Shown here: piece after piece, positions 24,175-35,035 of the stretch | Numbering within the stretch: position 1 is the stretch's first letter | How the letters are laid out: every line of letters starts with the position of its first letter | Program-made: the position numbers and the translations under genes | Assembly (NCBI GenBank): GCA_026936325.1 | Contig: JAPTHN010000004.1 | Location: forward strand, 34,835,776-34,899,775 | Direction: 5' to 3' | Origin: Platynereis dumerilii | Lineage: Eukaryota; Annelida; Polychaeta; Phyllodocida; Nereididae | Length of the DNA stretch: 64,000 nt | The notes under the pieces: generated by a model | Told to the model about the DNA's origin: nothing | Seen by the model: the letters and a program-made list of their open reading frames with translations, nothing else | Databases searched by the model: none

Positions 24175-27100
24175 GTGCTTTTCAATGGCTTGGGCTACAA
24201 TGATGTTCAATACATGGATTTTAGGGTTTTATGGGCCAAGGAATCCACATCTGGGGTTAATTAGATGATTAGAAGACTTGTTACAGAATAAATCACAAAT
24301 TGGTTCCTTATGGAAAAGTGTTTTTCTTCAACTTAACAGTGCGTTACGGGAAACTGTAACTATCCTTCAACAAACTGATGATTGTCAGAGACAAAATATA
24401 GAATCTAAGGAATTCAGATGTCATTTAGGCCCCATTTAAGCATGTAACTCCCAAACGGAGCCTCCATTTGGGACTTCAGGGAGTTACGGGAGTTGACAGG
24501 AGTTACCGGGAGTTTTGGGAGTTAGCGGGAGTTACCAGGAGTTACGGGAGTTAGCAGGAGTTGTGGGATTTAGCGGGAGTTACCGGGAGTTATGGGAGTT
24601 GACAGGAGTTAAATGGGAGTTACGGGAGTAATGGGAGTTAGCGGGAGTTAGTGGGAGTTACGGGAGTTAGCAGGAGTTAGCTGGAGTTATGGGAGTTAGC
24701 GGGAGTTACGGGAGTTAGAGGGAGTTAGCGGGAGTAAGGGGGAGTTATGGGAGTTAGCGGGAGTTAGCAGGAGTTAGTGGGACATAGCGGGAGTTGCAGG
24801 ACGTCAAGGAGTTCCGGGAGTTACATGCTTAAATGGGGCCTTCATTTCAAATGTAATCTGCGATACCAACTCAATGGCATGAGAAAATTATTGTAGAGAT
24901 TGCTAACAGTCTCACTTTGAAAAGGTTTCCATGTAGTTCTTCACTTCCCGGTTTGCAACTTTTCTTATTATACTCTGTTGACCAAATGATGTGGTCATCA
25001 TGTCCAATTAACAACTTAACATGCCTCTATTTGAGCTACTAAGCTACTTGCAGTTCATCAGTATTACAGCAAACAACAAAATAACTTATTCGATTCTTCT
25101 TGCCTGATGTTATTGTTCAGTTCGTGGCTTTTCTAGAACAAAATCAATGGAAGCCTTTCAGATAATTGTTTTTAATTTCAGAATCTGTATTTCAAAACCT
25201 TTAAGATAATAGGCTAGGCCTTCTTTACTTGGCTTACTATTGGTCAGAGTCACAGACCACTTTCAAAAAAGTTATAAGTAGGCTTGCCAATTTATAGCCA
25301 CCAAAGGTTCGTGACTTGTCATGAACCTTTGTGGCCACCTTTTGACAGGCAGATGTGTCACCATTTTCATGACAATAATATAAAGTCTACAAGAGTCACC
25401 AATTTAATCTGTCAACTCAATATTATTGGACTGTGATGATGCTCATGGAGGTCTCACAGAACTTGATTGCCAAGTTAAACCTGCTGCCTTCCAGGGCAAT
25501 TTCGACATTTTTTACAAGTATCTTTACCGACGAGGCAACATGGCTGTGAATATATGCCTATAAATTCTTTCTGAAGGCATTGACTAATGATTTCTGGCTG
25601 TAGTCTGTATTTTATTTAAAACATGGTAGCTGAATGAGGCTGATGAATATGAATATTTTAGCAACTAGTCCATCAGAAATGGAAGTACTGATGAACACCT
25701 GAGATACCCGGAAGTCCTTCAATTTTGTATCAAATAATTCATTATATTTTATATTGCCTTCCTTTAATATGAAAACTGCTTATTCATTCATCTAGCCTGA
25801 ACAAAAGTTGTTATCCTATGATTTAGCAAGAGACTAGCAGTTGCTCTGAATACGCACAACACAACAAATTCCAACTTCCGCCAGTCTGTAAAATATTTGA
25901 GTTGTTGCATACTCATACTACCAGTTGACTCCATCAGAGCATCTTCATGCTCACATGCAAATTACAATCTTGGAGAGGCATGAAATGTCCACCCTTTTCT
26001 ACTGCTTCTGGCCTTCTTGGCAACTGCATGAGTGACAGCAGCTACAATATTATATTCTTTTGTTTAAGGAATTTGTAACTTTGCCTCCTCCAACCAAACG
26101 TTAACCTGTGTATACACCGTCCATTTTCCTATTACGTTTATTGCTTCAACTGTTATTGTTTGCATTTCACAGGCTTTAAATCTCCTTCTGTGATACCATT
26201 CATTTATTGCTATCAACTTCTGTGAAAATTGAAAATTATTTATTTGATAAATCACGTAAATAGTTAAAATCAGGGAGACATGTATGACATAATCCTTCCA
26301 TATTTTCCACCCACAAATTCCAGCAACCAAGTTCAGTATAATTTAAATGCCACTTTGTCTTTAATAACCTCACTACAGAATCAGTACTAGAGAACATTTA
26401 TAGTTGACAAGAGAGGTTTCAATGCAGAATTGGATCTAAAACAATCTCTCATCAATATAATGTATTTTCAGAGAAAATATAGCTCACTCATGAACTTTGA
26501 GGTTGTAACCATGATGACATGATGTCATTAGCTATATGCTACAGAACATGATATTAAGGAAAAAATCTTTAATCTATATTTATTGAGTCATTTGTTGCAA
26601 ATACTTAAACATCCAACATGAAGACTTGTTTTACTCACACACATATTGTTTCAGGTTTTATCCCTTGTGTTGATGAAATACTACCAGTACAGTAGCTTGT
26701 TAAAATGGCTCAAAGGGCATTATAACGACGTCATTTGGTCAACAGGGCATAAAGATTTAACCGAGAATTGAGGAACTCCAAAATTATGAAATCTTCTTCA
26801 ACGAATGACTTATAGCCATTTCTACATAACAAGTATTAACAACTACGATAATTGGTTCATGACATTGAGTTGGTCTCTCAGATGACTTTTAAAATGACAT
26901 CTGAATTCATTAGATTTTATAGTCTGTCCCCGACTATCATCAGTTTGTTGAAGGATACCATTTCAGGTAAAACACCAGTAAGTTGAAGAAAAACACTCTT
27001 CCATGCAATATCAGGAACCACTTTGTGATTTATTCAGTCACAAGAGTTCTAATCATCAAATTAACCACTGATATGGATTCCTTGGCCCATAAAATCCTAA

Positions 27101-27452
27101 AATCCGTGTATTGAACATCATTGTAGCCCAAGCCATTGAAAAGCACATATTTAACGAAGTTTGTCCGAAACCATGCCCTCATTCACCAGTCATTATTAAC
27201 CTTCTGTCCATCAAAATTACTCAAATATGATCTAAATTTCATAAACATAGTCAAACAACAAAAATCTACATGGTTCAACCTATCATGAAGTGCTTATGTT
27301 GAAGGAATATGAGAAACACTGAAAAAATCCGATTTTTTGCGAAAACTGGCCGCCATCTTGGATTTTTGAGTAAAAAATGGGTCAAATCACCAAAATACCC
27401 CCAGATATGACTTCCTTGCCCAAACAAACCCCAAAATTGGTGTATTGCACAT
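24175..27452 (+). repeat. internal direct repeat, copy 2
   Basis: This is the same segment as 21,325-24,174, with few substitutions (for example gtaactgtcc against gtaactatcc) and small indels (near 22,895 and 26,165; 23,620 and 26,893). It also has the extra 415-bp MITE plus its 6-bp target duplication. Close identity dates the duplication as recent. Confidence 0.85.
24427..24841 (+). mobile_element. 415-bp MITE carrying a gggagtta minisatellite, 6-bp TSD
   Basis: The termini aggccccatttaagcatgta and its complement are perfectly inverted for about 26 bp. tcattt lies directly on both sides (24,421-24,426; 24,842-24,847) and occurs once at the empty partner site (21,570-21,580). The interior is a roughly 9-11-bp array of gggagtta(c/g)c words, about 30 copies, all on the plus strand. 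It has no coding capacity. A six-base duplication is unusual; Dada-type elements make 6-7 bp, but assignment needs more copies. Compare 35,036-35,427. Confidence 0.9.
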
Positions 27453-27659
27453 CACTGTAGCTCAAACCATTGAAAATTTCATTTCCGAAGGTGTCGGTGG
27501 CGGCCATTTTGGATTTAGGCCTCTCACGGAGTTAGCCCGCACTTTTGGGAGGGTCGCCCCCGCTCAATTTTTAGGTAAACCTTTATAGCTGACAAATCCA
27601 TCATAAAACCTTACTTCGCTCTCAACGGTCATGGAATTGTGATATATGACCCAACTACA

Positions 27660-28330
27660 AGGAATTAAATTATTCTTGCTATAAATTGAATGTTGCCAAA
27701 TAACTTATGGACCAAAAAAATTGTTGGCTGCTCTTCTGATAAGATATCAAAAGAGATGTTTATCACTTTGAAACACTATTTTATACTTACAGCATATGTT
27801 TAAAAGTAGAATGTTAGTAATAATATAGTATGATTTTGTATTGCACTCATTTCAGATAAATCTGCTCATTTTCCCTCTCCATGCTGAACGGCTATCATAC
27901 GAACCATTGTAGTGATAATCTCTGGACATAGCCAGAGATGGGTTCAAAACCACATCCTCATTTGTACAAGGAGGCATGCCAGCCACTGTACCATCGAGCG
28001 ACATGTTATTGCATCTAATTTTCTCCCGTTATTCTGGCAAAGTTATGATTTTCAGGTATTAAGTTGTTTTGGTGTCCTTGTGACTTCTGTTCAGAACATT
28101 TGGTGATTCACCAGGACATGCAAATATCAAATTTATGCAATTTTTGAGATTTTCTGCAAGATGGAGAAGACAAAAGCAGCAGCATGAACGTTGTTAGAGA
28201 TTCTGCCTAAAAGCCTTTAAACACTTGATCTCAAAACGTCACTCGCAATTTGACTCCCGTATTCCTTGAGGGCAAGTTGTGCTAATGACCTTAAGGGACA
28301 CACGTGTCTTGCATGCCTGGGCTTCTAGAC
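27660..28330. repeat. right-hand continuation of interrupted R2 copy 2
   Basis: The part 28,195-28,320 matches 1,765-1,885 closely. The part 27,660-28,190 is AT-rich and only weakly comparable with the sequence after 45,600 (gaatgttgccaaataac against gaatattgccatataac). No gene is seen. Confidence 0.55.
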
Positions 28331-28635
28331 TCCGAACATGACATTGTTGGGGCCAGAATACCTTGACAAAACCTGCTTAACAGCTGTTATTTATCATTTC
28401 AAAATGTAAAAAAGATAAGCAATGACACTTGTTTGTAGAATGTCTGATTTGCACATCCAATATACTCAATATCATCGAACAACTTTGAGAGAAAATAGAT
28501 CAGTTTTTTGGTATTTGAATTGAAATTATATGTTAAAAATAGTCTAATCAAAAACTATGAAACAAATTGTAATAATAATAACAATTGTATTTGTTCTCAA
28601 AATATTAATAATAAGGCCTACTCCTAAATTTATAT

Positions 28636-28845
28636 GGTACGTTGGTCTAGAGGTAGTGTGCTGGACTGTCAATCGCTGTGTCCAGGGTTCGAATCCAGCT
28701 CTTTGCTGGTCACCTGGTCCTATGTTCGACGGCTGTTTTGATCATCCTTCACCTCATTGCTGTGTCCTCCTCCTGTCCTAATAAGCCAACCAAGTGCATA
28801 AATACAGGATGTAAAGCCCCATTCATCCATCATCCATCTGTCAGA
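28636..28845 (+). mobile_element. tRNA-derived SINE, copy 1
   Basis: The head resembles a tRNA gene with an internal RNA polymerase III promoter: an A-box-like tggtctagaggtag near 28,643 and a B box ggttcgaatcc at 28,685-28,695. The tRNA-unrelated body has cacctggtcctatgtt, tcctcctgtccta and aaatacaggatgtaaagccc, then a ccatcatccatc tail. Body and tail recur in four other places here. The preserved B box makes it the best-conserved copy with 52,445-52,590. It is not a tRNA gene, because the acceptor ends do not pair. Confidence 0.85.
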
Positions 28846-28869
28846 AAGAAATCCGTGTATTTCTGAAAA

Positions 28870-29474
28870 GTAATAGATGTATCTATATGGCAATTTGTTC
28901 ATCATCCTCTCCGGAACTTTGTGCAAGTCAGCATGTGAATTCATTCTTTTTTCTTCTGTTTTTTCTCTCTTCCTAATTGTTATTCTGTATGTTGTAGCAC
29001 CACATTATGTTTTATTAGTGGACCTCTTAGTAAGAGGAGCCACTTAGGACATTGAAATTCTGCCAAACCTCGTGGGTCAAGTATCTGCTGCCTACCCTCT
29101 TCAATTCTAATGCTATTTACCATGTATCATGTCATAGGCCTCCACGTGAAGTGATCTTTTGGTACATGTTAATCCAATAGTAAACTCTCTACACATAGCA
29201 AGGGAAATCCATTCAACCCAAATGCTATAGCAATGAGTGACGTCATATGCATTCCCCAAGGGGGTTCCCCAAATAAGCACTCCCCCTGCAGCAGGCAGCA
29301 AATTTCACGGGTCACTGAGCAGCAACGCTATCTTTAGCAATTAGCACTTAGCAAAAGACAAAAAAAAATTTCCGTATGCATTTCCAATTTAAATTTTGAA
29401 CCATGGGGGAAAATATAAATAAGTTTCTCACTGTTAGCACATATTTATGATTTAATGGCAAATTCTCACTGCAT
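28870..29474. other. stretch without recognised gene
   Basis: It holds a small stem (cctcttagtaagagg near 29,025) and a short G/C-rich patch near 29,255-29,300 (ccccaagggggttcccc). Neither has a repeat partner in the window. No coding signal is evident. Confidence 0.45.
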
Positions 29475-29479
29475 GCCAC

Positions 29480-29802
29480 CAGGAGGGGCGGACTGGCCTA
29501 TGTGGCAAAGTGGCAGCTGCCACGGGCCCATCCACTCTGGGGGGCCCATCCAAGGTGCCAAAAAATAAAAAATTAAAAAAGAGCAAAATTTTGCTGACAT
29601 GTATGATTATGTGTTGCAGCCACGCTAACTGAAAAGGACATCACCATGATGTCCGGGCACCCACCAAAAGTATCTCTGTGCCCCCATCCTAATTTTGACG
29701 TAGTAATGTGATTTTTTATTTTAAAATATCGCCGATAGTAGGGAGGTTGGGGCCCAGTGACTTATTTTGCAATGGGCCCAAAATCCCGCCAATCCGCCCC
29801 TG
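29480..29802. mobile_element. 323-bp hAT-like MITE
   Basis: The ends caggaggggcggactggc and gccaatccgcccctg form an inverted terminus of the CAGGGGCGGA type common in animal hAT elements. The five bases gccac lie directly outside both ends (29,475-29,479; 29,803-29,807), shorter than the 8 bp usual for hAT. It contains repeated gggcccatcc / gggcccaaaatcc words in inverted order. It is non-coding. The family call is from established terminal signatures. Confidence 0.75.
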
Positions 29803-30062
29803 GCCACGAGGTCTGCTTTAAAGTGCCTTGTGCATGTTATGTTCAATGTATACAACTGTGAATGGTGGCCCTTGGTAGCGGCTCCAGGAAGCCACAGAGG
29901 GGTCTGAAATGTTCTTATTACTGTGAATGATAGGATAAATACAATTTTTGAATTTTCATCCATCTGTCAACAGGATAGAAACTCAGAGCAAAAATCCTTA
30001 GAGGGTTTCTCACTAACCATGTAACAAATAGCTCATTGCATTCACAGTTTTACATGCGGATT

Positions 30063-30294
30063 CATAGGCGTACGGGGCGCGCGATTTTTGGGGGGGCGAG
30101 CGACATTTGCCCGAATTTCAAGATCTAGATTTAATACCATTTCAAATAAAATTGCCTGGAAATCATTAATTTTCAATAGTGATTATTTAATCATCTGCCC
30201 AAATATTTCAGCCTTTTTGCCCGAATCTTACTGTTTCCCAAACTTTTGGGGGGGGCGATCGCCCCCCCCTGCCCCCCCCTCCGATACGCCTATG
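30063..30294. mobile_element. 232-bp hAT-like MITE with 8-bp TSD tgcggatt
   Basis: The termini cataggcgtacgggg and ccgatacgcctatg are inverted, flanked by perfect tgcggatt copies at 30,055-30,062 and 30,295-30,302. Subterminal ggggggggcgatcgccccccc and ttgcccgaat words repeat inside. It has no coding capacity. The perfect 8-bp duplication indicates a fairly recent hAT-mediated insertion. Confidence 0.92.
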
Positions 30295-30302
30295 TGCGGA
30301 TT

Positions 30303-31200
30303 ACATTGATAACAAGTTGATCTGCTTATTTTACGTGCATCAGTCGACTTAGTAGTCTGAGAACAGCTGCAAAATATCACTTGAAGTGGAACATTGGGGC
30401 AGTTTTAGTATAATGTATGCAATAATATGATATCAGGCTTTATGTTGAGCGTACTCACATCTTGACTCTTCAAATACGCATCTCTTCTTCACAGGCTGTA
30501 GATAATTATACCATATGCCAATATGTTGCAGTCGATGAATGTCAAGTGCTTGCAGAATTGGACTGAAATGTTCCTTGTGAGGTCATGTCCCTATCCATAC
30601 CATGTTATTCTCTATGAATCACATGTAATTTGTGAGGTCATGTCCTAGCCTATACTTTTATTGCTATCAAATCAAGTCACCAACTGAGTATCAATGAGGT
30701 CACAAGTCACCCAACGACAAATTGACAGTTCATTTCAATACAATTGATAGGGCCTGTTATGAGGTAATTGATGTCCACCAAAAATTTGCATGCGGTTGTA
30801 CATCAAATAGTTAAACATGTATTATGTATGTACAAACTGATCCCCTTATTTCTTATATATTGAACCTCTGAATTTGGCTGTAACTGGTCAGTTTCACCAA
30901 ATCCTTAAAAATATAGAGCATTAATCTGCATGCTTTCCAAACTTGATAGGTCAAAAGTTTGCATGCACTCCAAGACCATGGTAATATTATGCCATACGGT
31001 CTATACCCATGCCTCTAATTTATAAATTCTTGAGTATTATATCATAGTTCTTTGTAATGAAGCTTCAGACAAACTGTTCTCAAGAAGAGGATAGTAAATC
31101 TAAGTAGAATCAAAAGAAGAGTCCCGAGGGTAAGATGGGGTAAGAAGAGATAATGCTATGTTTACTTGATGTGAATATGAGAACATAGCAGGAGACATCA
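30303..31200. other. intergenic stretch with one dispersed-repeat patch
   Basis: About 30,520-30,575 (gatgaatgtcaagtgcttgc, agaattggactgaaatgtt) is repeated at 60,122-60,165. ttgtgaggtcatgtcc occurs twice about 55 bp apart (30,575; 30,630), a local duplication. No gene is seen. Confidence 0.6.
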
Positions 31201-31208
31201 AAGGAGTG

Positions 31209-31469
31209 CAGCGATGGAAATGGAAAATTTTCGTCGGGAGAGAGCTTTCGGCTCTTGCGGCAGCGACACACCATTCAAAATGTTCAAGAGGGAAAGATTC
31301 TGTCACCAGAGCATAAATTTGGCTAAAATTACCTGGAGGACTGAAAAAGTAACATGATAATTGTAATTTCACCACTGATCATTGGGGGAGTTGTAGCAGG
31401 GTACAGCTCCCCCTGTTTTTTGGTCAAGGGAGCTCAGCTCCCCCGAGCTCCCCCCCATTTCCATCACTG
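31209..31469. mobile_element. 261-bp hAT-like MITE with 8-bp TSD aaggagtg
   Basis: The inverted ends cagcgatggaaatgg and ccatttccatcactg are flanked by perfect aaggagtg at 31,201-31,208 and 31,470-31,477. The right half is rich in gagctcccc words; a degenerate relative lies near 56,865-56,950 (ccatttctatcactg, caagggagttcagctc). A minus-strand frame at 31,100-31,375 crosses the insertion boundary and is therefore not a gene. Confidence 0.92.
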
Positions 31470-31477
31470 AAGGAGTG

Positions 31478-32259
31478 CATCTTTTTGAAGAACATAATAA
31501 ATAGATGTCCTAAGTTTGTAAGGGCTTGCTAAAAGACCAAAGACAAGAAGAGTATCTTTGCAAGTGGTGGATATCATGGCTTTACTGAGTTGTGTGTGAC
31601 AACAGTAGGTGTTTGGGAAATAAAGGAGAGCTGCAAGATGAACTAAACACTCCTGGAACTAGGCTCAGAGCAGGGTCATTAGTGACCAAGGAAGGGAGGT
31701 TGGTGTGATTGCTCCATGGAGGTGTTTATCTCCTTAATGTCCTGATATGTTTACAGCACCCATCTTTGTGGTCAGCATGTCAGATATCAATTGGTTATCC
31801 CACAAGGCCAAGGAAGTTTTGAGTTTATCTTTTTTGGGTAAATCCTCTAGAATTGTAGGTTAAAATCATCTTATTAAAACTGGAAAAGAACTGACATGAA
31901 TATCTCAGAAAGCCTGATATCATGTGACTGATCAGTCCTCTCCAACTGTGGATCCCTAAATTTTGATTTCTTGACTGAGAAGGGGGTTTTAGGCAAGCTA
32001 GAGAGTGACACTACACCCCACATTTTTGTTGACCAATAACTACATTAAGGGCCATACATAGGAGATGCGACCGATGCTAATTACTTTCACCCTCCACCCT
32101 CTGTTCTTATCAGCAGCACAATCTGTGCTGTTTTCTGAGTCTAGTTCCAGGAGTGTAAAAGTGTCTGGTGTGCAATTTTCGAAATAGTTAGATGTCCTTA
32201 CTTGTGTTTCCTTTTGGCAAGCAGTGTGCATTACCTGTAATATAGAGATTTTTTTTTAG
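31478..32259. other. intergenic stretch, nothing recognised
   Basis: Stops are frequent in all frames. No repeat partner within the window was found. Confidence 0.45.
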
Positions 32260-32520
32260 TATAAAGCTCAATATGTGTTTTGAAACTGATTATTTTACTT
32301 TGGATGTTAAGATGTATGTAACCTATGAAAGTTGTTTTTGACATTAAAGTTCAGTATATAGTTAATTTTTTTAACATTTAAAGTTCAATTTGTATTTTGA
32401 AACTATTTATTCAAGTTAGGATGTTAATATGTCTACAGCGCACGAAGACTTTTTTGAAACTTTATTGATTTATAAATCGGTATGCAGTTCATTTTTTTTA
32501 CTTTTCGAAGTTCAACGTGA
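32260..32520 (+). repeat. degenerate direct repeat, about 117-bp period
   Basis: aagctcaatatgtgttttga and the following gaaactgattatt, ggatgttaagatgt recur at about 32,381 as aagttcaatttgtattttga, gaaactatttatt, ggatgttaatatgt. A third partial unit begins near 32,500 (aagttcaacgtga). Divergence is substantial, so the duplication is old. Confidence 0.65.
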
Positions 32521-32720
32521 TATATGGTCAAGACAGATGGATGCTGCCTTTTGGACCTTATCTTCGAAAACGGATGTCTTTTAACATAATATGAGAATTT
32601 GGTGATGAATAAATTATTTAATAAGTGTGGAATAAAACATTAAATCTTGACTAATTATTTTGTCATTAGATCTATAACAAATATGATGATAAATGTTGTT
32701 ACTTGACTCCATTGTAATCC

Positions 32721-32856
32721 ATATGAGTGAAAGTTACCTTTTTGGAGTCTGAGATTTTAGCTACGGGAGCTTTCGTCTGCATCACACAGACTTCTTCAGT
32801 TGACTGAACTGGGGCCTCTTGAGTCACAGCTCCAAAAAGGTAACTTTCACTCATAT
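32721..32856 (-). mobile_element. 136-bp hairpin element with a hammerhead-like core
   Basis: Perfect 27-bp inverted ends (atatgagtgaaagttacctt, continuing to tggag) enclose about 80 bp. On the minus strand the interior reads ctgaaga, then a short stem (gtctg...cagac), then gaaa, then a 3-bp stem gct...agc and ta. This order matches hammerhead ribozyme conserved boxes except for one change in the first box (ctgaaga instead of ctgatga). Stem I does not pair convincingly. Such motifs are known in Penelope-like elements and retrozymes. A decayed ribozyme or a mere look-alike are both possible. Confidence 0.6.
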
Positions 32857-32859
32857 ATA

Positions 32860-33507
32860 ACAAATATGTTTTTGCTTTCACTGCTTTGTGACATTCCAAG
32901 TACTAAGTTTAACCTTTTGTTCTCAGGCAATTCAAAGTTTTGCCCCCCCCCCCAAAAAAAAATCAATTCAAAGAAGAGACTGAAGGAAGCTGTTGCACCA
33001 AAACACAGTAGTTTTTCACACCACAATCAATACGGCCTATAAATATTGCTTATAACATATATCCTGAAGAGAAAAAAGGAGAACGCAAATACCACAAGGA
33101 ACTATGAATTATATTTAATTACTGTGTCTGTTTTTATTAAAATGTGTTATTTGTCAAATGTTTGCATTTTTAATATAAATGTTACACTGTTCAAACAATA
33201 ATTTTGCAAGAACTGCCTAAACATGTATAAGTTTATTTTATGGACTTTTCAGAATTGATGACTGTGGGAAGGGGTTGGAAGTTTTGGCTGAGGGGGTACT
33301 AGCTTTTGACACATCATTGGAGGAGGGGACAAATTTTTGCCAAGATGTCTAAGGGGATGAGAAATTCTAACAAAGCAATGTCATAAAATGGGCATTCATT
33401 CAGTTTATCCGTGTGTTTTTCTGCACAACGTCAGTGAATCTGAACGCATACCAGTCCAAGGGCACATGCGTATGAGTTTATAGTGTTTATTGCTTTGTAT
33501 GTCAAGG
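32860..33507. other. intergenic stretch with C/A homopolymers
   Basis: A ccccccccccaaaaaaaa run at about 32,942-32,960 and an AT-rich stretch follow. No gene or repeat partner was recognised. Confidence 0.45.
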
Positions 33508-33515
33508 GGGGCATA

Positions 33516-33691
33516 CAGAGGTGGCGGATATTGGGGGGCACTGGGGGGACGACCCGGCACATGCCCCCCACTTTCGGGTCCAAAAATACATACATAAAAT
33601 GCCCCTTTTTCCTCCCTGAATTAATCTAAACAAGCTGCCCCGGAGCCCGGTGCCCCTTCCCCCCACTTTTCGAAGCGTTCCGCCACCTCTG
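33516..33691. mobile_element. 176-bp hAT-like MITE
   Basis: The termini cagaggtggcgga and tccgccacctctg are inverted and perfect over 13 bp. The flanks ggggcata and gggacaaa agree at 6 of 8 positions, compatible with a decayed 8-bp duplication. Interior gcatgccccccactt and gtgccccttccccccac words repeat. It is non-coding. Confidence 0.8.
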
Positions 33692-33699
33692 GGGACAAA

Positions 33700-33869
33700 C
33701 TAAAATTACTCATAGAACTGCCAAGTGTGTCCATGTGACTAGGTACCTACCAGAAGAAGAAGAAGTGATATGTGGTCACAAGTTTTGGCACAATTCCTAC
33801 AGGAAGAGCTGTGCTTCTCAACACTTGAAATGATCGCTTGATTGCCTTCATAAAAACTGCGCAAGTTGC
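33700..33869. other. short stretch with an agaag microsatellite
   Basis: agaagaagaagaag at about 33,752 is the only distinct feature. It makes overlapping minus-strand open frames that look spurious. Confidence 0.4.
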
Positions 33870-34000
33870 TTTTTTGTACCCATGCACTTTTTGACATAAT
33901 AACTGGGAGACCAAATGGTCCCAGTGGACAATTTGACCTCCCATTCATTGCCAAATTGGTGTCACTGGAAGACCAATTTTTCCACAGACTTTCATCAATT
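33870..34000 (+). repeat. diverged fragment related to the 3.6-kb units
   Basis: aactgggagaccaaatggtc, agtggacaat, ttgccaaattggt and ctggaagaccaattttt parallel the order in unit 1 at 4,496-4,590 (aactgggagtccaaatggtc, agtggacaga, ttgccagattggt). It lacks both unit termini, so it is an old fragment of a related element or of sequence the unit has captured. Confidence 0.7.
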
Positions 34001-35029
34001 CAACATTTCCTTGTATAAATGTGTAGTTCTTATGTGCACATGTATTTGAAAGAGCATGTTCTGCATAATTATAATAATTATAATGATTGCAATTTGTTTA
34101 GAGTCTAATTCAATAAACTTCTTCGAAGTACTTCTCAAGTTCTCGTATATATATTTAAAACATTCATCGTTGTCTTTACAATATTTTTACTTTATTACCC
34201 ATCATGACGCCACATCGTTTTATGGATCTCCGAGTCAAACATCTTTTTAAAGATTCTCTGATAAATTTTTTAAAAAAATTTAAAACTCTATAGTTTTATT
34301 CAGGGACACTGTGTACAGCACTGTGATACAGTAGACATAAATTATGTAAAGTGATGGATTATTTCCAAAAGCCAACTCCTTTGAAAAAGTTTTTTCTGTT
34401 TACTCGAGTACATTTTATACACAATGGAGTTGGTAAAAGCCATGGCCCATGCCATCATCAATATAATATGACACTGAATGTACATCGTCTGATAGAAAAG
34501 GTCGGTCTCCTTCACTTGTTACATTTTTCCAAGGCTGGGCATTTGTCGCCAGTCTTATTTTTCCTAGAAACCAAGGGGCATCCTCGGATTCCAATCTGTG
34601 GAAAGGTAATCATTTTGTTATCTAAAGGGGTTTCTTCAAAGAATCTATCGAAGACACAAAAACCATTCACTTTTTTTTTGTTTCTTCAATTTCGGCTATG
34701 GTTTGGTGCTGTTTCACCCGAAAATTTGTGACATCTCTTTAAAAGCCTCTAGTTTGAATCCTATGAAGAAGAAAAAGCACCTTTTAAAAAATTAAGTTTA
34801 GATAAAACCCTTGGCCGGGGGGGGGGGGCCTGACCCGGGCTTTGTGTCCCCACCCATTCTAAATAGGTCCTGTTCTCAGATAAGCCTGTCTTGGAAGTTT
34901 CACACTCCCAGAAGCTGCAAATGTGAACATTAACAAGATTATACAATACCATGAGTTGTTTAACACCTTAAAAAATATTAGGAAGACCAACAATTTGTGA
35001 AAGGAGTGTGAGCATTTTTTCTGCAATTG
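34001..35029. other. intergenic stretch without recognised gene
   Basis: A 126-codon plus frame at 34,351-34,731 shows no motif, signal peptide or splice context and is probably chance. A 12-bp G run lies at about 34,817. Nothing further is supported. Confidence 0.4.
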
Positions 35030-35035
35030 TCAAGG

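Larger units (their letters stand above)
20816..27655. mobile_element. 6.8-kb TA-flanked foldback element with internal tandem duplication
   Basis: The outer ends are exact inverted matches (gttgggtcatatatcacaat; atgacccaac) flanked by TA on each side. Inverted similarity is high for about 800 bp and continues weaker far inward. An internal segment is duplicated in tandem (21,325-24,174 and 24,175-27,452, about 98% alike by eye). The original element was therefore about 3.5 kb and nearly all inverted repeat. The second internal copy carries a further insertion (24,427-24,841). No transposase frame is present; the minus frames at 22,874-23,059 and 26,064-26,330 repeat the same non-descript peptide. 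Words such as caagatggcggcc occur in the arms but need not be functional. Confidence 0.85.

Noticed and set aside
28636-28710. Functional tRNA gene
   Set aside because: A and B boxes are present, but acceptor-stem ends do not pair and the body and tail repeat elsewhere, so it is a SINE head. The same reasoning applies at 52,445.
34351-34731. 126-codon plus-strand gene
   Set aside because: No recognised motif, splice sites or repeat partner; AT-rich DNA yields such frames by chance.
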